Position numbers and translations under genes: made by a program. This document shows positions 32,413 through 40,929 of a DNA stretch of 64,000 nucleotides, piece after piece. A model generated the notes under the pieces. It was not told where the DNA came from, did not search any database, and was given only the letters and a program-made list of their open reading frames with translations. The stretch lies in contig NZ_FNRO01000002.1 of assembly GCF_900107745.1 (NCBI RefSeq), forward strand, positions 744,001-808,000. Reading direction: 5' to 3'. Origin of the DNA: Variovorax sp. YR216. Lineage in GTDB: Bacteria; Pseudomonadota; Gammaproteobacteria; Burkholderiales; Burkholderiaceae_C. The stretch's first letter is position 1. Each line of letters begins with the position of its first letter.

Positions 32413-33510
32413 ATGGATGAATTCGATTGCGCCGTCATCGGCGCCGGCGTGGTCGGTCTGGCCGTGGCGCGGGCCCTGGCATTGCAGGGGCGCGATGTCA
32501 TCGTGCTGGAGGCCGAGGGGGCCATCGGCACCGGCACGAGCTCTCGCAACAGCGAGGTGATTCACGCGGGCATCTACTACCCGAAGGGCTCGTTGAAGGC
32601 CCGGCTGTGCGTGGAGGGCAAGAAGCTGCTCTACGCCTATGCCCACGACCGCGGCGTGCCGCACCGCCGCTGCGGCAAGCTCATCGTGGCGACCTCCGAT
32701 CCTCAGGTCGAACAGCTCTCCGGAATCATGGCCAAGGCTGCGGCCAACGGTGTGGACGACATGGTCCTCCTCTCCGGTGAAGAGGCGCGTTCGCTCGAGC
32801 CGCAACTGGCGTGCACCGCAGCGCTTCTTTCACCCAGCACAGGCATCGTCGACAGCCATGCGCTCATGTTGAGCCTGCAGGCCGATCTGGAGCATGCCGG
32901 AGGCGTCGTCGCTCTCAAGTCGGCTGTCACAAGCGCCGCGTGCACGAAGGATGGGATCGTGCTGGAGTCCGAGGACGGCACCCGCCTGCGCTGCAAGAGC
33001 GTGGTGAATGCGGCGGGACTCGCGGCCCCGCTGTTGGCGCGCCGCTTCGAAGGGCTTTCTCTGGAATCGGTGCCGCAGGCCTTCTATGCGAAGGGAAATT
33101 ACTTCACCTTGTCAGGCCGGGCGCCTTTCAGCCGGTTGATCTATCCCGTGCCGGAGACGGCGGGTCTCGGGGTGCATCTCACGCTCGACCTCGGCGGCCA
33201 GGCCAAGTTCGGACCGGACGTCCAATGGGTGGATCGTCCGGACGACCTTGTGGTCGATCCCGCACGGGGCCTGGGCTTCTACGCAGAGGTTCGCAAATAC
33301 TGGCCCGGCTTGCCCGATGGGGCGCTCCAGCCTGGCTATGCGGGCATGCGTCCCAAGATCTCCGGGTCGGCCGAGGCGGCGGCCGACTTCATGATTTCCG
33401 GGCCAGTCGACCACGGCGTGCCCGGGCTGGTCAACCTGTTCGGGATCGAATCGCCGGGCCTGACAAGTAGTCTGGCCATTGGCCGTCAAGTGGCCGAACT
33501 GCTGTCGTAG
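32413..33510 (+). CDS. FAD-dependent oxidoreductase, L-2-hydroxyglutarate oxidase-like (DAO family)
   Basis: 365 residues. FAD dinucleotide motif [20 protein letters not shown] at the N-terminus, then [20 protein letters not shown], the substrate-pocket block shared by LhgO/L2HGDH proteins, and a C-terminal [15 protein letters not shown] that closes the FAD site. Likely oxidises a 2-hydroxy acid and passes electrons to quinone or oxygen; the exact substrate is inferred from family resemblance. No obvious pathway partner is adjacent. Confidence 0.85.
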   Translation: MDEFDCAVIGAGVVGLAVARALALQGRDVIVLEAEGAIGTGTSSRNSEVIHAGIYYPKGSLKARLCVEGKKLLYAYAHDRGVPHRRCGKLIVATSDPQVEQLSGIMAKAAANGVDDMVLLSGEEARSLEPQLACTAALLSPSTGIVDSHALMLSLQADLEHAGGVVALKSAVTSAACTKDGIVLESEDGTRLRCKSVVNAAGLAAPLLARRFEGLSLESVPQAFYAKGNYFTLSGRAPFSRLIYPVPETAGLGVHLTLDLGGQAKFGPDVQWVDRPDDLVVDPARGLGFYAEVRKYWPGLPDGALQPGYAGMRPKISGSAEAAADFMISGPVDHGVPGLVNLFGIESPGLTSSLAIGRQVAELLS

Positions 33511-33600
33511 ACGCGCGCAGGCATGTACCATGCGGCGGTGCGTCGTTTGTCGGCGTGAGTTGCCGGCGCGGTGCCGGCGCCTTGAGGAGGACCTTTTTCA

Positions 33601-33909
33601 ATGACTGCAACCACTAACCTCGAAGCGGCGGCCAACGCCGTGGCCGAAGACATCGCGAGCGACGTGCGTGGCGTCCTCGCCAGCAAGGATCTCGATTCGG
33701 TTCCCCACATCAAGGCGCTTCGCCAGCGCATCGACAGCAAGCTGGCGATCGCGCGCGAGTTGGCCGCAGAGAAGAGCCGCATTGCCGCCAAGAAGGCGCG
33801 CGAGGCCGCTACCAGTGCCAATGCCTACGCTCATGACGAGCCGTGGCAGATCGCCGGCGCTGCGCTGGCGGTGGGCGTGCTGGTGGGCCTGCTGCTTGGC
33901 CGCCGCTAA
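33601..33909 (+). CDS. YqjD/ElaB-family membrane-anchored protein (DUF883)
   Basis: 102 residues: a long charged amphipathic helix (about residues 1-75) then HDEPWQIAGAALAVGVLVGLLLGRR, the C-terminal membrane anchor typical of DUF883. In E. coli YqjD binds ribosomes at the inner membrane in stationary phase; that role is known for the family, not shown here. A GAGGAGG ribosome binding site precedes the ATG. Followed by a YqjE-like gene. Confidence 0.87.
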   Translation: MTATTNLEAAANAVAEDIASDVRGVLASKDLDSVPHIKALRQRIDSKLAIARELAAEKSRIAAKKAREAATSANAYAHDEPWQIAGAALAVGVLVGLLLGRR

Positions 33910-33981
33910 GTTCGTCGGCCTTCGCGCCTCGGGGAAGTGGGGCCGCAGCGGTGTCTGCTGCGAGCCTTGCGAGGCCGGCGC

Positions 33982-34668
33982 ATGAGGCTGTCATCGCTTT
34001 TCGGGATCAAGTCCCAGCTCCGGCGGCTGCGCATCCTGATCGGCGAGGGCGCCTTGGCCGCCGAAGACCGGGCCGAGCTGCTTCGCTACGCCTGGGAGGA
34101 CGAGAAGAAGCGTTTGCGGTGGATGCTCGGGCTGGTCATTGCGGTGGTCGGGCTCACCACGATCGCGATCGCACTGCTGTCCGTGGCCATCGTCGTCCAC
34201 TTCTGGGACACGCCGCATCGCTCCGTCGCGGCGTGGCTGGTCGCAGCGGTCTGGGTGGCGCTTTGGCTGGCCTCGGTGGTCGCACTTCTGTCGATGACAG
34301 GCAAATCGTCGGCGGCTTTCGAACCGGTCCTGCGCGAATTTGAGCGCGATCGCGAATGGCTGCGTCAAAGCCTCGGAAAGGGAAAGCCGGGCGCCGCCCC
34401 GCGCGAACCCCGGCCCCTCAGCCGCGAGGAATTGCTGGTGCGCATCGAAAAGCAACGCGTGCGCATTGCGACGCTCGAAGCTGCTTCGTCGCACAAGGGC
34501 GAGGCGCCCGTCCCGAACGAGACGCCGAGCGCCGCCGCGATGCGCATTGCGCGCGAGCACCCGGTCGCGACTGGCGTGGCTGCTGCGGCGGTGGTTGCGG
34601 TCCTGGGGCCGCGCCGCATCGTGCGCTGGGCCAGCGTGATCGTGCCGGTCCTCTGGCGGATGCGCTGA
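33982..34668 (+). CDS. YqjE-like phage-holin-family membrane protein
   Basis: 228 residues. Two adjacent membrane segments (about residues 48-72 and 85-108: LGLVIAVVGLTTIAIALLSV and LVAAVWVALWLASVVALLSM) match the YqjE/holin superfamily III type, and the tail adds an Arg/Ala-rich region and a further hydrophobic segment near the end. It follows the YqjD-like gene by 72 bases, the usual yqjD-yqjE pair. Function is unknown; general envelope or stress role inferred. Convergent with pyrD (10-base gap). Confidence 0.78.
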   Translation: MRLSSLFGIKSQLRRLRILIGEGALAAEDRAELLRYAWEDEKKRLRWMLGLVIAVVGLTTIAIALLSVAIVVHFWDTPHRSVAAWLVAAVWVALWLASVVALLSMTGKSSAAFEPVLREFERDREWLRQSLGKGKPGAAPREPRPLSREELLVRIEKQRVRIATLEAASSHKGEAPVPNETPSAAAMRIAREHPVATGVAAAAVVAVLGPRRIVRWASVIVPVLWRMR

Positions 34669-34678
34669 CGCCAGCCGC

Positions 34679-35746
34679 TCAGGCGTCGCCGCGGCGCAGC
34701 GCCTGGGCTACTTGCCGGACCAGCCCCGGCCCCCGATAGATCAGACCGGTGTAGATCTGCACCACGTCCGCACCGGCATCGATCTTCGACTTGGCATCGG
34801 CCGCGCTCAGCACGCCGCCGACGCCGATGATCGGGAACTTGCTTCCCAGGGCGGCCCGCAGTTGGGCGATGACGCGGTTGCTTGCTTCCCTGACCGGTGC
34901 GCCCGACAGGCCGCCAGCCTCCTCGGCGTGCTGCAGGCCGGCCACCGCTTCACGCGACAGCGTCGTGTTGGTGGCGATGACGCCGTCCATCCCATGACGC
35001 AGCAGCGTGGCCGCGATGACCTTGACCTGGGCCTCGTCGAGATCGGGCGCGATCTTCACGAACAGGGGCACTCGTTTGCTTTGCCGCGCGGCGAGCGCCT
35101 CGCGCTTGTCGGCCACGGCGCCAAGGAGCGCATCCAGGGCTTCATCGCTCTGGAGCGAGCGCAGGTTTGCGGTATTGGGGCTCGAAATGTTGATCGTCAC
35201 GTAGTCGGCATGCGGATACACGCCGTCGAGGCCGATCAGGTAGTCGTCCACGGCGCGCTCGATCGGCGTGGCGGCGTTCTTGCCGATGTTGAGGCCGAGG
35301 AGCATCGGCAGCTTCGATGTGTCGCGACGGAAGCGGGCGCGTTGCACGTTCGCGATGAAGGCTTCGAGGCCCTCGTTGTTGAACCCCAGGCGGTTGATGA
35401 GTGCATCGCGCTGCGGCAGCCTGAACATGCGCGGCTTGGGGTTGCCTGGCTGCGCCTTGGGCGTGACCGTGCCGACTTCGACAAAGCCGAAGCCCATCGC
35501 GGCAAAGGCGTCGATGCAGCGGGCGTTCTTGTCGAGGCCGGCCGCGAGTCCGACCCGGTTCGGAAAGGTCAGTCCCGCGAGTGTGATCCGGTCTTCCACG
35601 CGCGGGGCGGCGTAGACGCAGGCGAGCGGCGTGTTCTGCGTGCGCGCAAGCGCATCCAGGGTGAGTTCGTGGGCATGCTCGGGATCGATACCGAACAGGA
35701 AAGGACGGGCAAGTCCATAAAGCGACGAGGGCAACAGCAGGGGCAT
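34679..35746 (-). CDS. pyrD: Dihydroorotate dehydrogenase (quinone), class 2
   Basis: 355 residues. The N-terminal membrane-associated helices ([28 protein letters not shown]) mark class 2 enzymes. FMN and orotate blocks: [34 protein letters not shown] (catalytic Ser), [20 protein letters not shown] and [13 protein letters not shown]. Oxidises dihydroorotate in pyrimidine synthesis with quinone as acceptor. Divergent from rpiA, with a 40-base gap that must contain both promoters. Confidence 0.95.
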   Translation of the reverse strand: MPLLLPSSLYGLARPFLFGIDPEHAHELTLDALARTQNTPLACVYAAPRVEDRITLAGLTFPNRVGLAAGLDKNARCIDAFAAMGFGFVEVGTVTPKAQPGNPKPRMFRLPQRDALINRLGFNNEGLEAFIANVQRARFRRDTSKLPMLLGLNIGKNAATPIERAVDDYLIGLDGVYPHADYVTINISSPNTANLRSLQSDEALDALLGAVADKREALAARQSKRVPLFVKIAPDLDEAQVKVIAATLLRHGMDGVIATNTTLSREAVAGLQHAEEAGGLSGAPVREASNRVIAQLRAALGSKFPIIGVGGVLSAADAKSKIDAGADVVQIYTGLIYRGPGLVRQVAQALRRGDA

Positions 35747-35786
35747 CGGATAATTCTCGACTTCAATCAGCCAAGGATTTTCCCCG

Positions 35787-36488
35787 ATGACTTCCCCCGC
35801 CCCGGCTCCGGCCCTGACCCAGGACGAACTCAAGGCGCAGGTCGGCCTTGCCGCGCTGGATTACGTTGTCAAGGGCGAGATCGTCGGGGTCGGCACCGGC
35901 TCGACGGTGAACAAGTTCATCGACGCGCTCGCGGCCCTCAAGACGCAGATCCGGGGGGCGGTCTCCAGCTCGGTGGCATCGACCGAGCGTCTTCAGGCAC
36001 TGGGCATCCCGGTCTTCGACAGCAACGAGGTCGAAGAACTGGCGGTCTACATCGACGGCGCCGACGAGATCGACGGCCGCGGCTACATGATCAAGGGCGG
36101 CGGCGCGGCGCTGACGCGCGAGAAGATCGTGGCGGCGCAGTCGCGCCGGTTCGTCTGCATCGCCGACTCGTCCAAGCTGGTCAATACGCTCGGGGCGTTC
36201 CCGCTCCCGGTGGAGGTGATCCCCATGGCGACCCAGCGCGTGATCCGCCAGTTCGCGCGCCTCGGCGGACAGGCACAGGTGCGGCTCAAGGAGGGGGCGC
36301 CGCTGGTGACCGACAACGGGCAGCACATCGTCGACGTGACCGGACTGCGTATCACCGATCCGCTCGGTTTCGAGACGGAGGTGAACCAATGGCCCGGGGT
36401 GATCACGGTGGGGGTCTTCGCTCGCCAACGCGCCAGCGTGTGCCTGTTGGGCACATCGTCCGGCGTGCGGACGATGCGGTTCGGCTGA
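35787..36488 (+). CDS. rpiA: Ribose-5-phosphate isomerase A
   Basis: 233 residues. Signature segments: [16 protein letters not shown] (phosphate loop), [27 protein letters not shown] (catalytic Asp/Lys region) and a short antiparallel C-terminal dimer arm. Interconverts ribose-5-phosphate and ribulose-5-phosphate. The N-terminus is slightly extended (SPAPAPAL). A GAGGCC/GGCCTC hairpin with a G-rich loop (36487-36504) overlaps the stop codon and lies between this gene and the convergent neighbour. Confidence 0.95.
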   Translation: MTSPAPAPALTQDELKAQVGLAALDYVVKGEIVGVGTGSTVNKFIDALAALKTQIRGAVSSSVASTERLQALGIPVFDSNEVEELAVYIDGADEIDGRGYMIKGGGAALTREKIVAAQSRRFVCIADSSKLVNTLGAFPLPVEVIPMATQRVIRQFARLGGQAQVRLKEGAPLVTDNGQHIVDVTGLRITDPLGFETEVNQWPGVITVGVFARQRASVCLLGTSSGVRTMRFG

Positions 36489-36511
36489 GGCCGGGGGGGG
36501 CCTCGGGGCCC

Positions 36512-37138
36512 TTAGAACTTGATGCCGGCGGGATTGCTCGGCGACGGTTCGTTGGACGATGCGGCAGGTGCCGGAATCGCGGCAGGCGCCGGCGCCACAG
36601 CGGGGGTGGGTTGTGCAGTGGGCGCCAGCGCCACCAGGGGCTGGGCCGGCGGATTCTGGTAGCCCGCGGGTAGCTGCGTGCTTTTCGGATAGCCCGCTGC
36701 GTCGAGATACTGCGACCACTCGCCGTCCGAGAAGCCCTTGAGCTGCTGGGAGCCGATGGTGAGCAACGGCAAACCGTTCTGTCCGCTCAGGCGCTGCAGG
36801 GCGGCGATGTCCTCGTTGCTCTTGACCGTGCGTTCGCTGAAAGGCACGCCGCGCGTGATCAGCAGCGAACGCGCGGCCGCGCAGGGGCCGCACTCGTCCC
36901 CGGTGTAGAGCGTGACTGGATAGCGCTGGGCCACCTGCCGCAACTCGTAGGGCAGGCCTGCGGCTGAACTGACGGTGTTGCCCGCGCGCGGCGTGGCGGG
37001 CTGCGAAGACGCCGTCGGGGGCTGGTCGGAGAAGGTGACGCGCCCGTCCTTGTCGACCTGGCGGTAGACCGCCTGGGCGAAGGACGAGGTGGCGACCAGC
37101 AGCAAGGCAAGGCTGGCGATGGCGGAGCGGTGTTTCAT
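36512..37138 (-). CDS. Secreted DUF4124 plus glutaredoxin-like protein
   Basis: 208 residues. Signal peptide to about residue 21 (SSFAQA), then a DUF4124 segment (VYRQVDKDGRVTFSDQPP), a glutaredoxin-like domain with the redox pair Cys83/Cys86 (YTGDECGPCAAARSLL) and the cis-Pro region (NGLPLLTIG), and a Pro/Ala-rich disordered tail. The likely site of action is the periplasm; it may handle thiols of envelope proteins. Partner proteins are not evident. Convergent with rpiA. Confidence 0.8.
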   Translation of the reverse strand: MKHRSAIASLALLLVATSSFAQAVYRQVDKDGRVTFSDQPPTASSQPATPRAGNTVSSAAGLPYELRQVAQRYPVTLYTGDECGPCAAARSLLITRGVPFSERTVKSNEDIAALQRLSGQNGLPLLTIGSQQLKGFSDGEWSQYLDAAGYPKSTQLPAGYQNPPAQPLVALAPTAQPTPAVAPAPAAIPAPAASSNEPSPSNPAGIKF

Positions 37139-37195
37139 CGAGGTCTCCCGGAATCGGATGACGCCGAGTATCTCAGGCTGCGCCCAACGCCTGCC

Positions 37196-39247
37196 TCAGG
37201 CCGGCTGCGGTTCCGCCATCCCCTGGTGGCGCAGCAGCGCGTCGATCCGTGGTTCGCGGCCGCGGAAGGCCTTGAACGATTCCATCGCGGTGCGGCTGCC
37301 GCCCGCTTCGAGAATGGCCTGCCGGTATTTGCGGCCCGTCTCGATGCTCGGCTCACCGTTGGCGCCGGCGGTCTCCTCGAAGGCCGCGTAGGCGTCGGCG
37401 CTCAGCACCTCGGCCCATTTGTAGCTGTAGTAGCCGGCCGCATAGCCGCCAGAGAAGATGTGGCTGAACGTATGGGGCGTGCGGCTGAACGCCGGCGACG
37501 GCATGACCGCCACTTCCTGGCGCACCTTGCCGAGCAGCGCCATCACGTCGCCCGTCGTGGCGGTCGTGGCGTCGTAAGCGGTATGGAGCAGCATGTCGAA
37601 CAGCGAGAACTCGATCTGCCGCAGCGTCTGCAGACCGCTCTGGAAGTTCTTGGCCGCCGTCATCTTGTCGAACAGCGCGCGCGGCAGGGGCTCGCCGGTG
37701 TCGACATGCGAGGTCATGTGGGCAAGCACGTCCCACTCCCAGCAGAAGTTCTCCATGAACTGGCTTGGCAGCTCGACCGCATCCCACTCCACGCCGCTGA
37801 TGCCGGAGACATCGCGCTCGTTGATCTGCGTGAGCATGTGGTGCAGGCCGTGCCCGAATTCGTGGAAGAGCGTGGTCACGTCGTCATGCGTGAGCAGTGG
37901 CGGCTTGCCGTCGACGCCTTCGGCGAAATTGCACACCAGCTGTGCGACCGGCGTCTGCAGCGCGCCATTGTCGGGGCGCAGCCACCGTGCGCGGACGTCG
38001 TCCATCCAGGCGCCGCCACGCTTGGCCGCTCGCGCGGACGGGTCGAGGTAGAACTGACCGACCTTCTGTCCGTTGCGTTCGATTCGATAGAACTCGACGC
38101 TCGGATGCCAGACCGGCGCCTGGTCGCGGCGGATCGACACCTCGAACAATGACTCGACGATCTTGAACAGCCCCGCCATGACCTTCGGCGCGGTGAAATA
38201 CTGCTTGACCTCCTGATCGCTGAAGGCATAGCGCGCTTCCTTGAGCTTCTCGCCGATGTAGCTCCAGTCCCAGGGCTGCGGATCGGTGATTCCGAGCTGG
38301 TCGGCCGCGAAGACACGCAGGTCAGCCAGATCGCGTTCGCCGTACGGCTTGGCCTTGGCCGCCAGATCGCGCAGGAACTTGATGACCTGGTCGGCGGATT
38401 CAGCCATCTTCGGGACGATCGAAAGCTCACCGAAATTCGGGTAGCCGAGGAGCTTGGCTTCTTCCTGGCGCAATTCGAGGATCTCGCGGATCAGCTCGGT
38501 GTTGTCGAAGGCCGGATCGCCCAGTTCGCTCGCGCGGGTGACGTAGGCGCGATAGAGTTGTTCGCGCAGCGCGCTGCTCTTGGCGAACTGCATCACCGGC
38601 AGGTAGGACGGCATCTTCAAGGTGAGCTTGTAGCCTTGCTTGCCTTCAGCCTCGGCGGCCGTACGTGCGGCGCTGATCACATCTTCCGGCAGCCCTTCGA
38701 GTTCCCCGGGCGACGCGTAGTAGGCGAAGGCATCGGTGGCGTCGAGCGCGTGTTCGCTGAACTTCTGGCTGAGCTCGGCCTGCCGTTCCTGGATCTCTGC
38801 GAAGCGAACCTTGGCGGCGCCCTGCAATTCGGCACCGCCCAGAACGAAATTGCGGATCGCGTTGTGGTGCGCCTGGCGCTGCTCTGCATTGAGCGTGGCG
38901 GGATCGATCGCCTTGTACTTGGCGTAGAGGCGCTCGTCGGAGCCGAGGCGCGTCCAGAAGGCGGTCACGCGTGGCATCGCCTCGTTGTAGGCGGCGCGCA
39001 GCTGCGGCGTGTCGGCAACCGCATTGAGATGGCCCACCGCGCCCCATGCGCGGCTGAAGCGCTCGGACGCCACGTCGAGCACCCGGGAGATCGCCAGCCA
39101 GTCCGCCGGGAACTCCGGTGCGGTCACGGCCTGCAGCGCGGCTTCGGCCTCCGCCAGCAGGGCATCGACCGCCGGCGAGACGTGCGCCGGCCGGATCCGG
39201 TCGAACAGCGGCAGATCGGCGAAGTCGAGAAGCGGGTTATCAGTCAT
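37196..39247 (-). CDS. prlC: Oligopeptidase A (M3 family zinc metallopeptidase)
   Basis: 683 residues, the full length of PrlC/OpdA. The zinc motif HEFGH (His462, Glu463, His466) is in TTLFHEFGHGLHHML, with the third ligand region further on (SGVEWDAVELPSQFMENFCWE). Degrades short peptides in the cytoplasm, including signal peptide fragments. A repeat copy (39290-39374) lies between it and folD upstream, and its ATG at 39247 gives the family N-terminus NPLLDFADLPLFDRIRPAHV. Confidence 0.93.
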   Translation of the reverse strand: MTDNPLLDFADLPLFDRIRPAHVSPAVDALLAEAEAALQAVTAPEFPADWLAISRVLDVASERFSRAWGAVGHLNAVADTPQLRAAYNEAMPRVTAFWTRLGSDERLYAKYKAIDPATLNAEQRQAHHNAIRNFVLGGAELQGAAKVRFAEIQERQAELSQKFSEHALDATDAFAYYASPGELEGLPEDVISAARTAAEAEGKQGYKLTLKMPSYLPVMQFAKSSALREQLYRAYVTRASELGDPAFDNTELIREILELRQEEAKLLGYPNFGELSIVPKMAESADQVIKFLRDLAAKAKPYGERDLADLRVFAADQLGITDPQPWDWSYIGEKLKEARYAFSDQEVKQYFTAPKVMAGLFKIVESLFEVSIRRDQAPVWHPSVEFYRIERNGQKVGQFYLDPSARAAKRGGAWMDDVRARWLRPDNGALQTPVAQLVCNFAEGVDGKPPLLTHDDVTTLFHEFGHGLHHMLTQINERDVSGISGVEWDAVELPSQFMENFCWEWDVLAHMTSHVDTGEPLPRALFDKMTAAKNFQSGLQTLRQIEFSLFDMLLHTAYDATTATTGDVMALLGKVRQEVAVMPSPAFSRTPHTFSHIFSGGYAAGYYSYKWAEVLSADAYAAFEETAGANGEPSIETGRKYRQAILEAGGSRTAMESFKAFRGREPRIDALLRHQGMAEPQPA

Positions 39248-39289
39248 GTCAATTCCTGGTCGAGCGAAGCGAAGGCCATTCGGGAGTCA

Positions 39290-39374
39290 CCGCGGAACCG
39301 GCTTTGCCGGGCCGCCGGTGGCGCCCCTGGAGGGGGAGGCGGCTACACGCAGTGAGCAAGCAACGGGGTGGTTC
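39290..39374 (-). repeat. Dispersed stop-anchored intergenic repeat, copy C
   Basis: On the minus strand the element begins directly after the folD TAA stop (39375-39377) with GAACCACCCC, passes through a CCTCCCCC/GGGG hairpin and ends in the GC-rich core whose plus-strand form CGCGGAACCGGCTTTGCCGG occupies 39291-39310. The core differs from copy A at one base. It sits between folD and prlC, which are co-directional. Confidence 0.82.
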
Positions 39375-40226
39375 TTATCTTGCGGCGCGTTCGGCGGCTT
39401 CAAGTGTGTTGGCGAGCAGCATGGCGCGCGTCATCGGCCCGACGCCGCCGGGCACGGGGGTGATCCAGCTCGCGACTTCCTTGACGCCGTCGAAATCGAC
39501 ATCGCCCGCGAGCTTGCCATCTTCCTTGCGGTTCATGCCGACGTCGATGATGACCGCACCGGGCTTGACCATGTCCGCCGTCAGGATGTTGCGCTTGCCC
39601 ACGGCGGCAACCACCACGTCGGCCTGCCGCGTGAGGGCGCCGAGATCCTTGGTGGCGCTGTGGCAGATGGTGACCGTGGCGTTCTTGGCCAGCAGCATCA
39701 TCGCCATGGGCTTGCCCACGATGTTGCTGCGCCCGATGACCACCGCATGCTTGCCGCGCAGGTCGTAGCCGATCGATTCGAGCATCTTCATGCAGCCGTG
39801 CGGCGTGCAAGGCCAGAAGCCAGGCTGGCCGACCATGAGTGCCCCGGCGCTCGCGACGTGGAAGCCGTCCACGTCCTTGGCGGGAGAGATCGCCTCGATG
39901 ACGCGGTGGCTGTCCATGTGTGGCGGCAGCGGCAACTGGACCAGGATGCCGTGCACCGTGGGGTCTTCGTTGAGGGCGTGGATGCGGTCCAGCAGTTCGG
40001 CTTCGGTCATGCTCGCCGGATAGCGCTCGAGGTTGGCGGAGAGGCCGGTCTCGCTGCTGTCGTTGACCTTGTGCTTGACGTAGACCTGGCTGGCCGGATC
40101 GTTCCCCACCAGCACGATCGCGAGCGTGGGCTCGACGCCGCTCGCCTTGAGCGCCGCGATGCGGCCAGCGACATCGGCACGGATTTTTCGGGACAGCGCG
40201 TTGCCGTCAATCAGTTGGGCTGTCAT
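39375..40226 (-). CDS. folD: Bifunctional methylenetetrahydrofolate dehydrogenase / cyclohydrolase FolD
   Basis: 283 residues. Substrate-site segment with catalytic Lys [31 protein letters not shown], the NADP motif [16 protein letters not shown] and the conserved [15 protein letters not shown] near the end. Interconverts one-carbon folates. The ATG at 40226 is chosen because [16 protein letters not shown] is the family start; six upstream codons are open but unlikely. A terminator-like hairpin lies just 20 bases upstream. Confidence 0.95.
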   Translation of the reverse strand: MTAQLIDGNALSRKIRADVAGRIAALKASGVEPTLAIVLVGNDPASQVYVKHKVNDSSETGLSANLERYPASMTEAELLDRIHALNEDPTVHGILVQLPLPPHMDSHRVIEAISPAKDVDGFHVASAGALMVGQPGFWPCTPHGCMKMLESIGYDLRGKHAVVIGRSNIVGKPMAMMLLAKNATVTICHSATKDLGALTRQADVVVAAVGKRNILTADMVKPGAVIIDVGMNRKEDGKLAGDVDFDGVKEVASWITPVPGGVGPMTRAMLLANTLEAAERAAR

Positions 40227-40246
40227 CGTTTTCCAGTCTTCCAAGT

Positions 40247-40270
40247 AAAAACGCCCGCTTGCGCAGGCGT
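40247..40270 (-). terminator. Intrinsic terminator after the response regulator gene
   Basis: Read on the minus strand, ACGCC-x-GC-loop-GC-x-GGCGT (40270 down to 40251) is followed by TTTTT (40251-40247). It is 29 bases after the response-regulator stop and 20 bases before the folD start, so folD needs a promoter overlapping this hairpin or depends on read-through. Confidence 0.62.
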
Positions 40271-40299
40271 GGGATGCGAGAGGGTAGCCAGCCGGGCTG

Positions 40300-40929
40300 C
40301 TAGGCCTTGGCGGGTGCCGCCTGGCCGAGTGCGATCTTCAGCAGATCGGCCACGGTGTTGGCGTTGAGCTTTTCCATGATGTTGGCGCGGTGCGCCTCGA
40401 CCGTCTTGATGCTGATGCCCAGGTCGTCGGCAATCTGCTTGTTGAGTCGGCCCGCGACGATGCGTTCCAGGACCTGCGCCTCGCGGCCGGTGAGCTTCGA
40501 CAGCAGGGCGTCCCGGCTGGCGGATTGCTGATGCTGGGCGAAGGCGCCGCGGGCGTGTTCGAGCATCCGTTCGACCAGCGCGACCAGCGCCTCGTCGTTG
40601 AAGGGCTTCTGGATGAAATCCATCGCGCCCTTCTTCATGCTGTCGACCGCCATCGGCACGTCGCCGTGGCCGGTGATGACCACGATGGGCAGGGGAGAGC
40701 GGCGTTCGATCAGCCGGTCCTGCAGTTCGATGCCGGACATGCCGCCCATGCGGATGTCGACGATCAGGCAGGCGACTTCGCGCGGGTCGTAGCGGGAGAG
40801 GAACGACTCGGCCGAGTCGAAGCAGCGGACGCGATAGTCCTTGCCTTCGAGCAGCCATTGCAACGAATCACGAACCGCTTCGTCGTCATCAACGACATAC
40901 ACAGTGCCCTTCTTGGGAATCAAACTCAT
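40300..40929 (-). CDS. Two-component response regulator, FixJ/TodT type
   Basis: 209 residues. Receiver domain with acidic pocket Asp14-Asp16, phospho-acceptor Asp58 ([10 protein letters not shown]), Thr in VVITGH and Lys in FIQKPF; then a LuxR-type HTH ([36 protein letters not shown]). Transcription activator controlled by phosphorylation. Its ATG overlaps the stop of the histidine-kinase gene, so the pair is translationally coupled. The target genes are unknown; aceE starts just upstream of the kinase in the other direction. Confidence 0.92.
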   Translation of the reverse strand: MSLIPKKGTVYVVDDDEAVRDSLQWLLEGKDYRVRCFDSAESFLSRYDPREVACLIVDIRMGGMSGIELQDRLIERRSPLPIVVITGHGDVPMAVDSMKKGAMDFIQKPFNDEALVALVERMLEHARGAFAQHQQSASRDALLSKLTGREAQVLERIVAGRLNKQIADDLGISIKTVEAHRANIMEKLNANTVADLLKIALGQAAPAKA

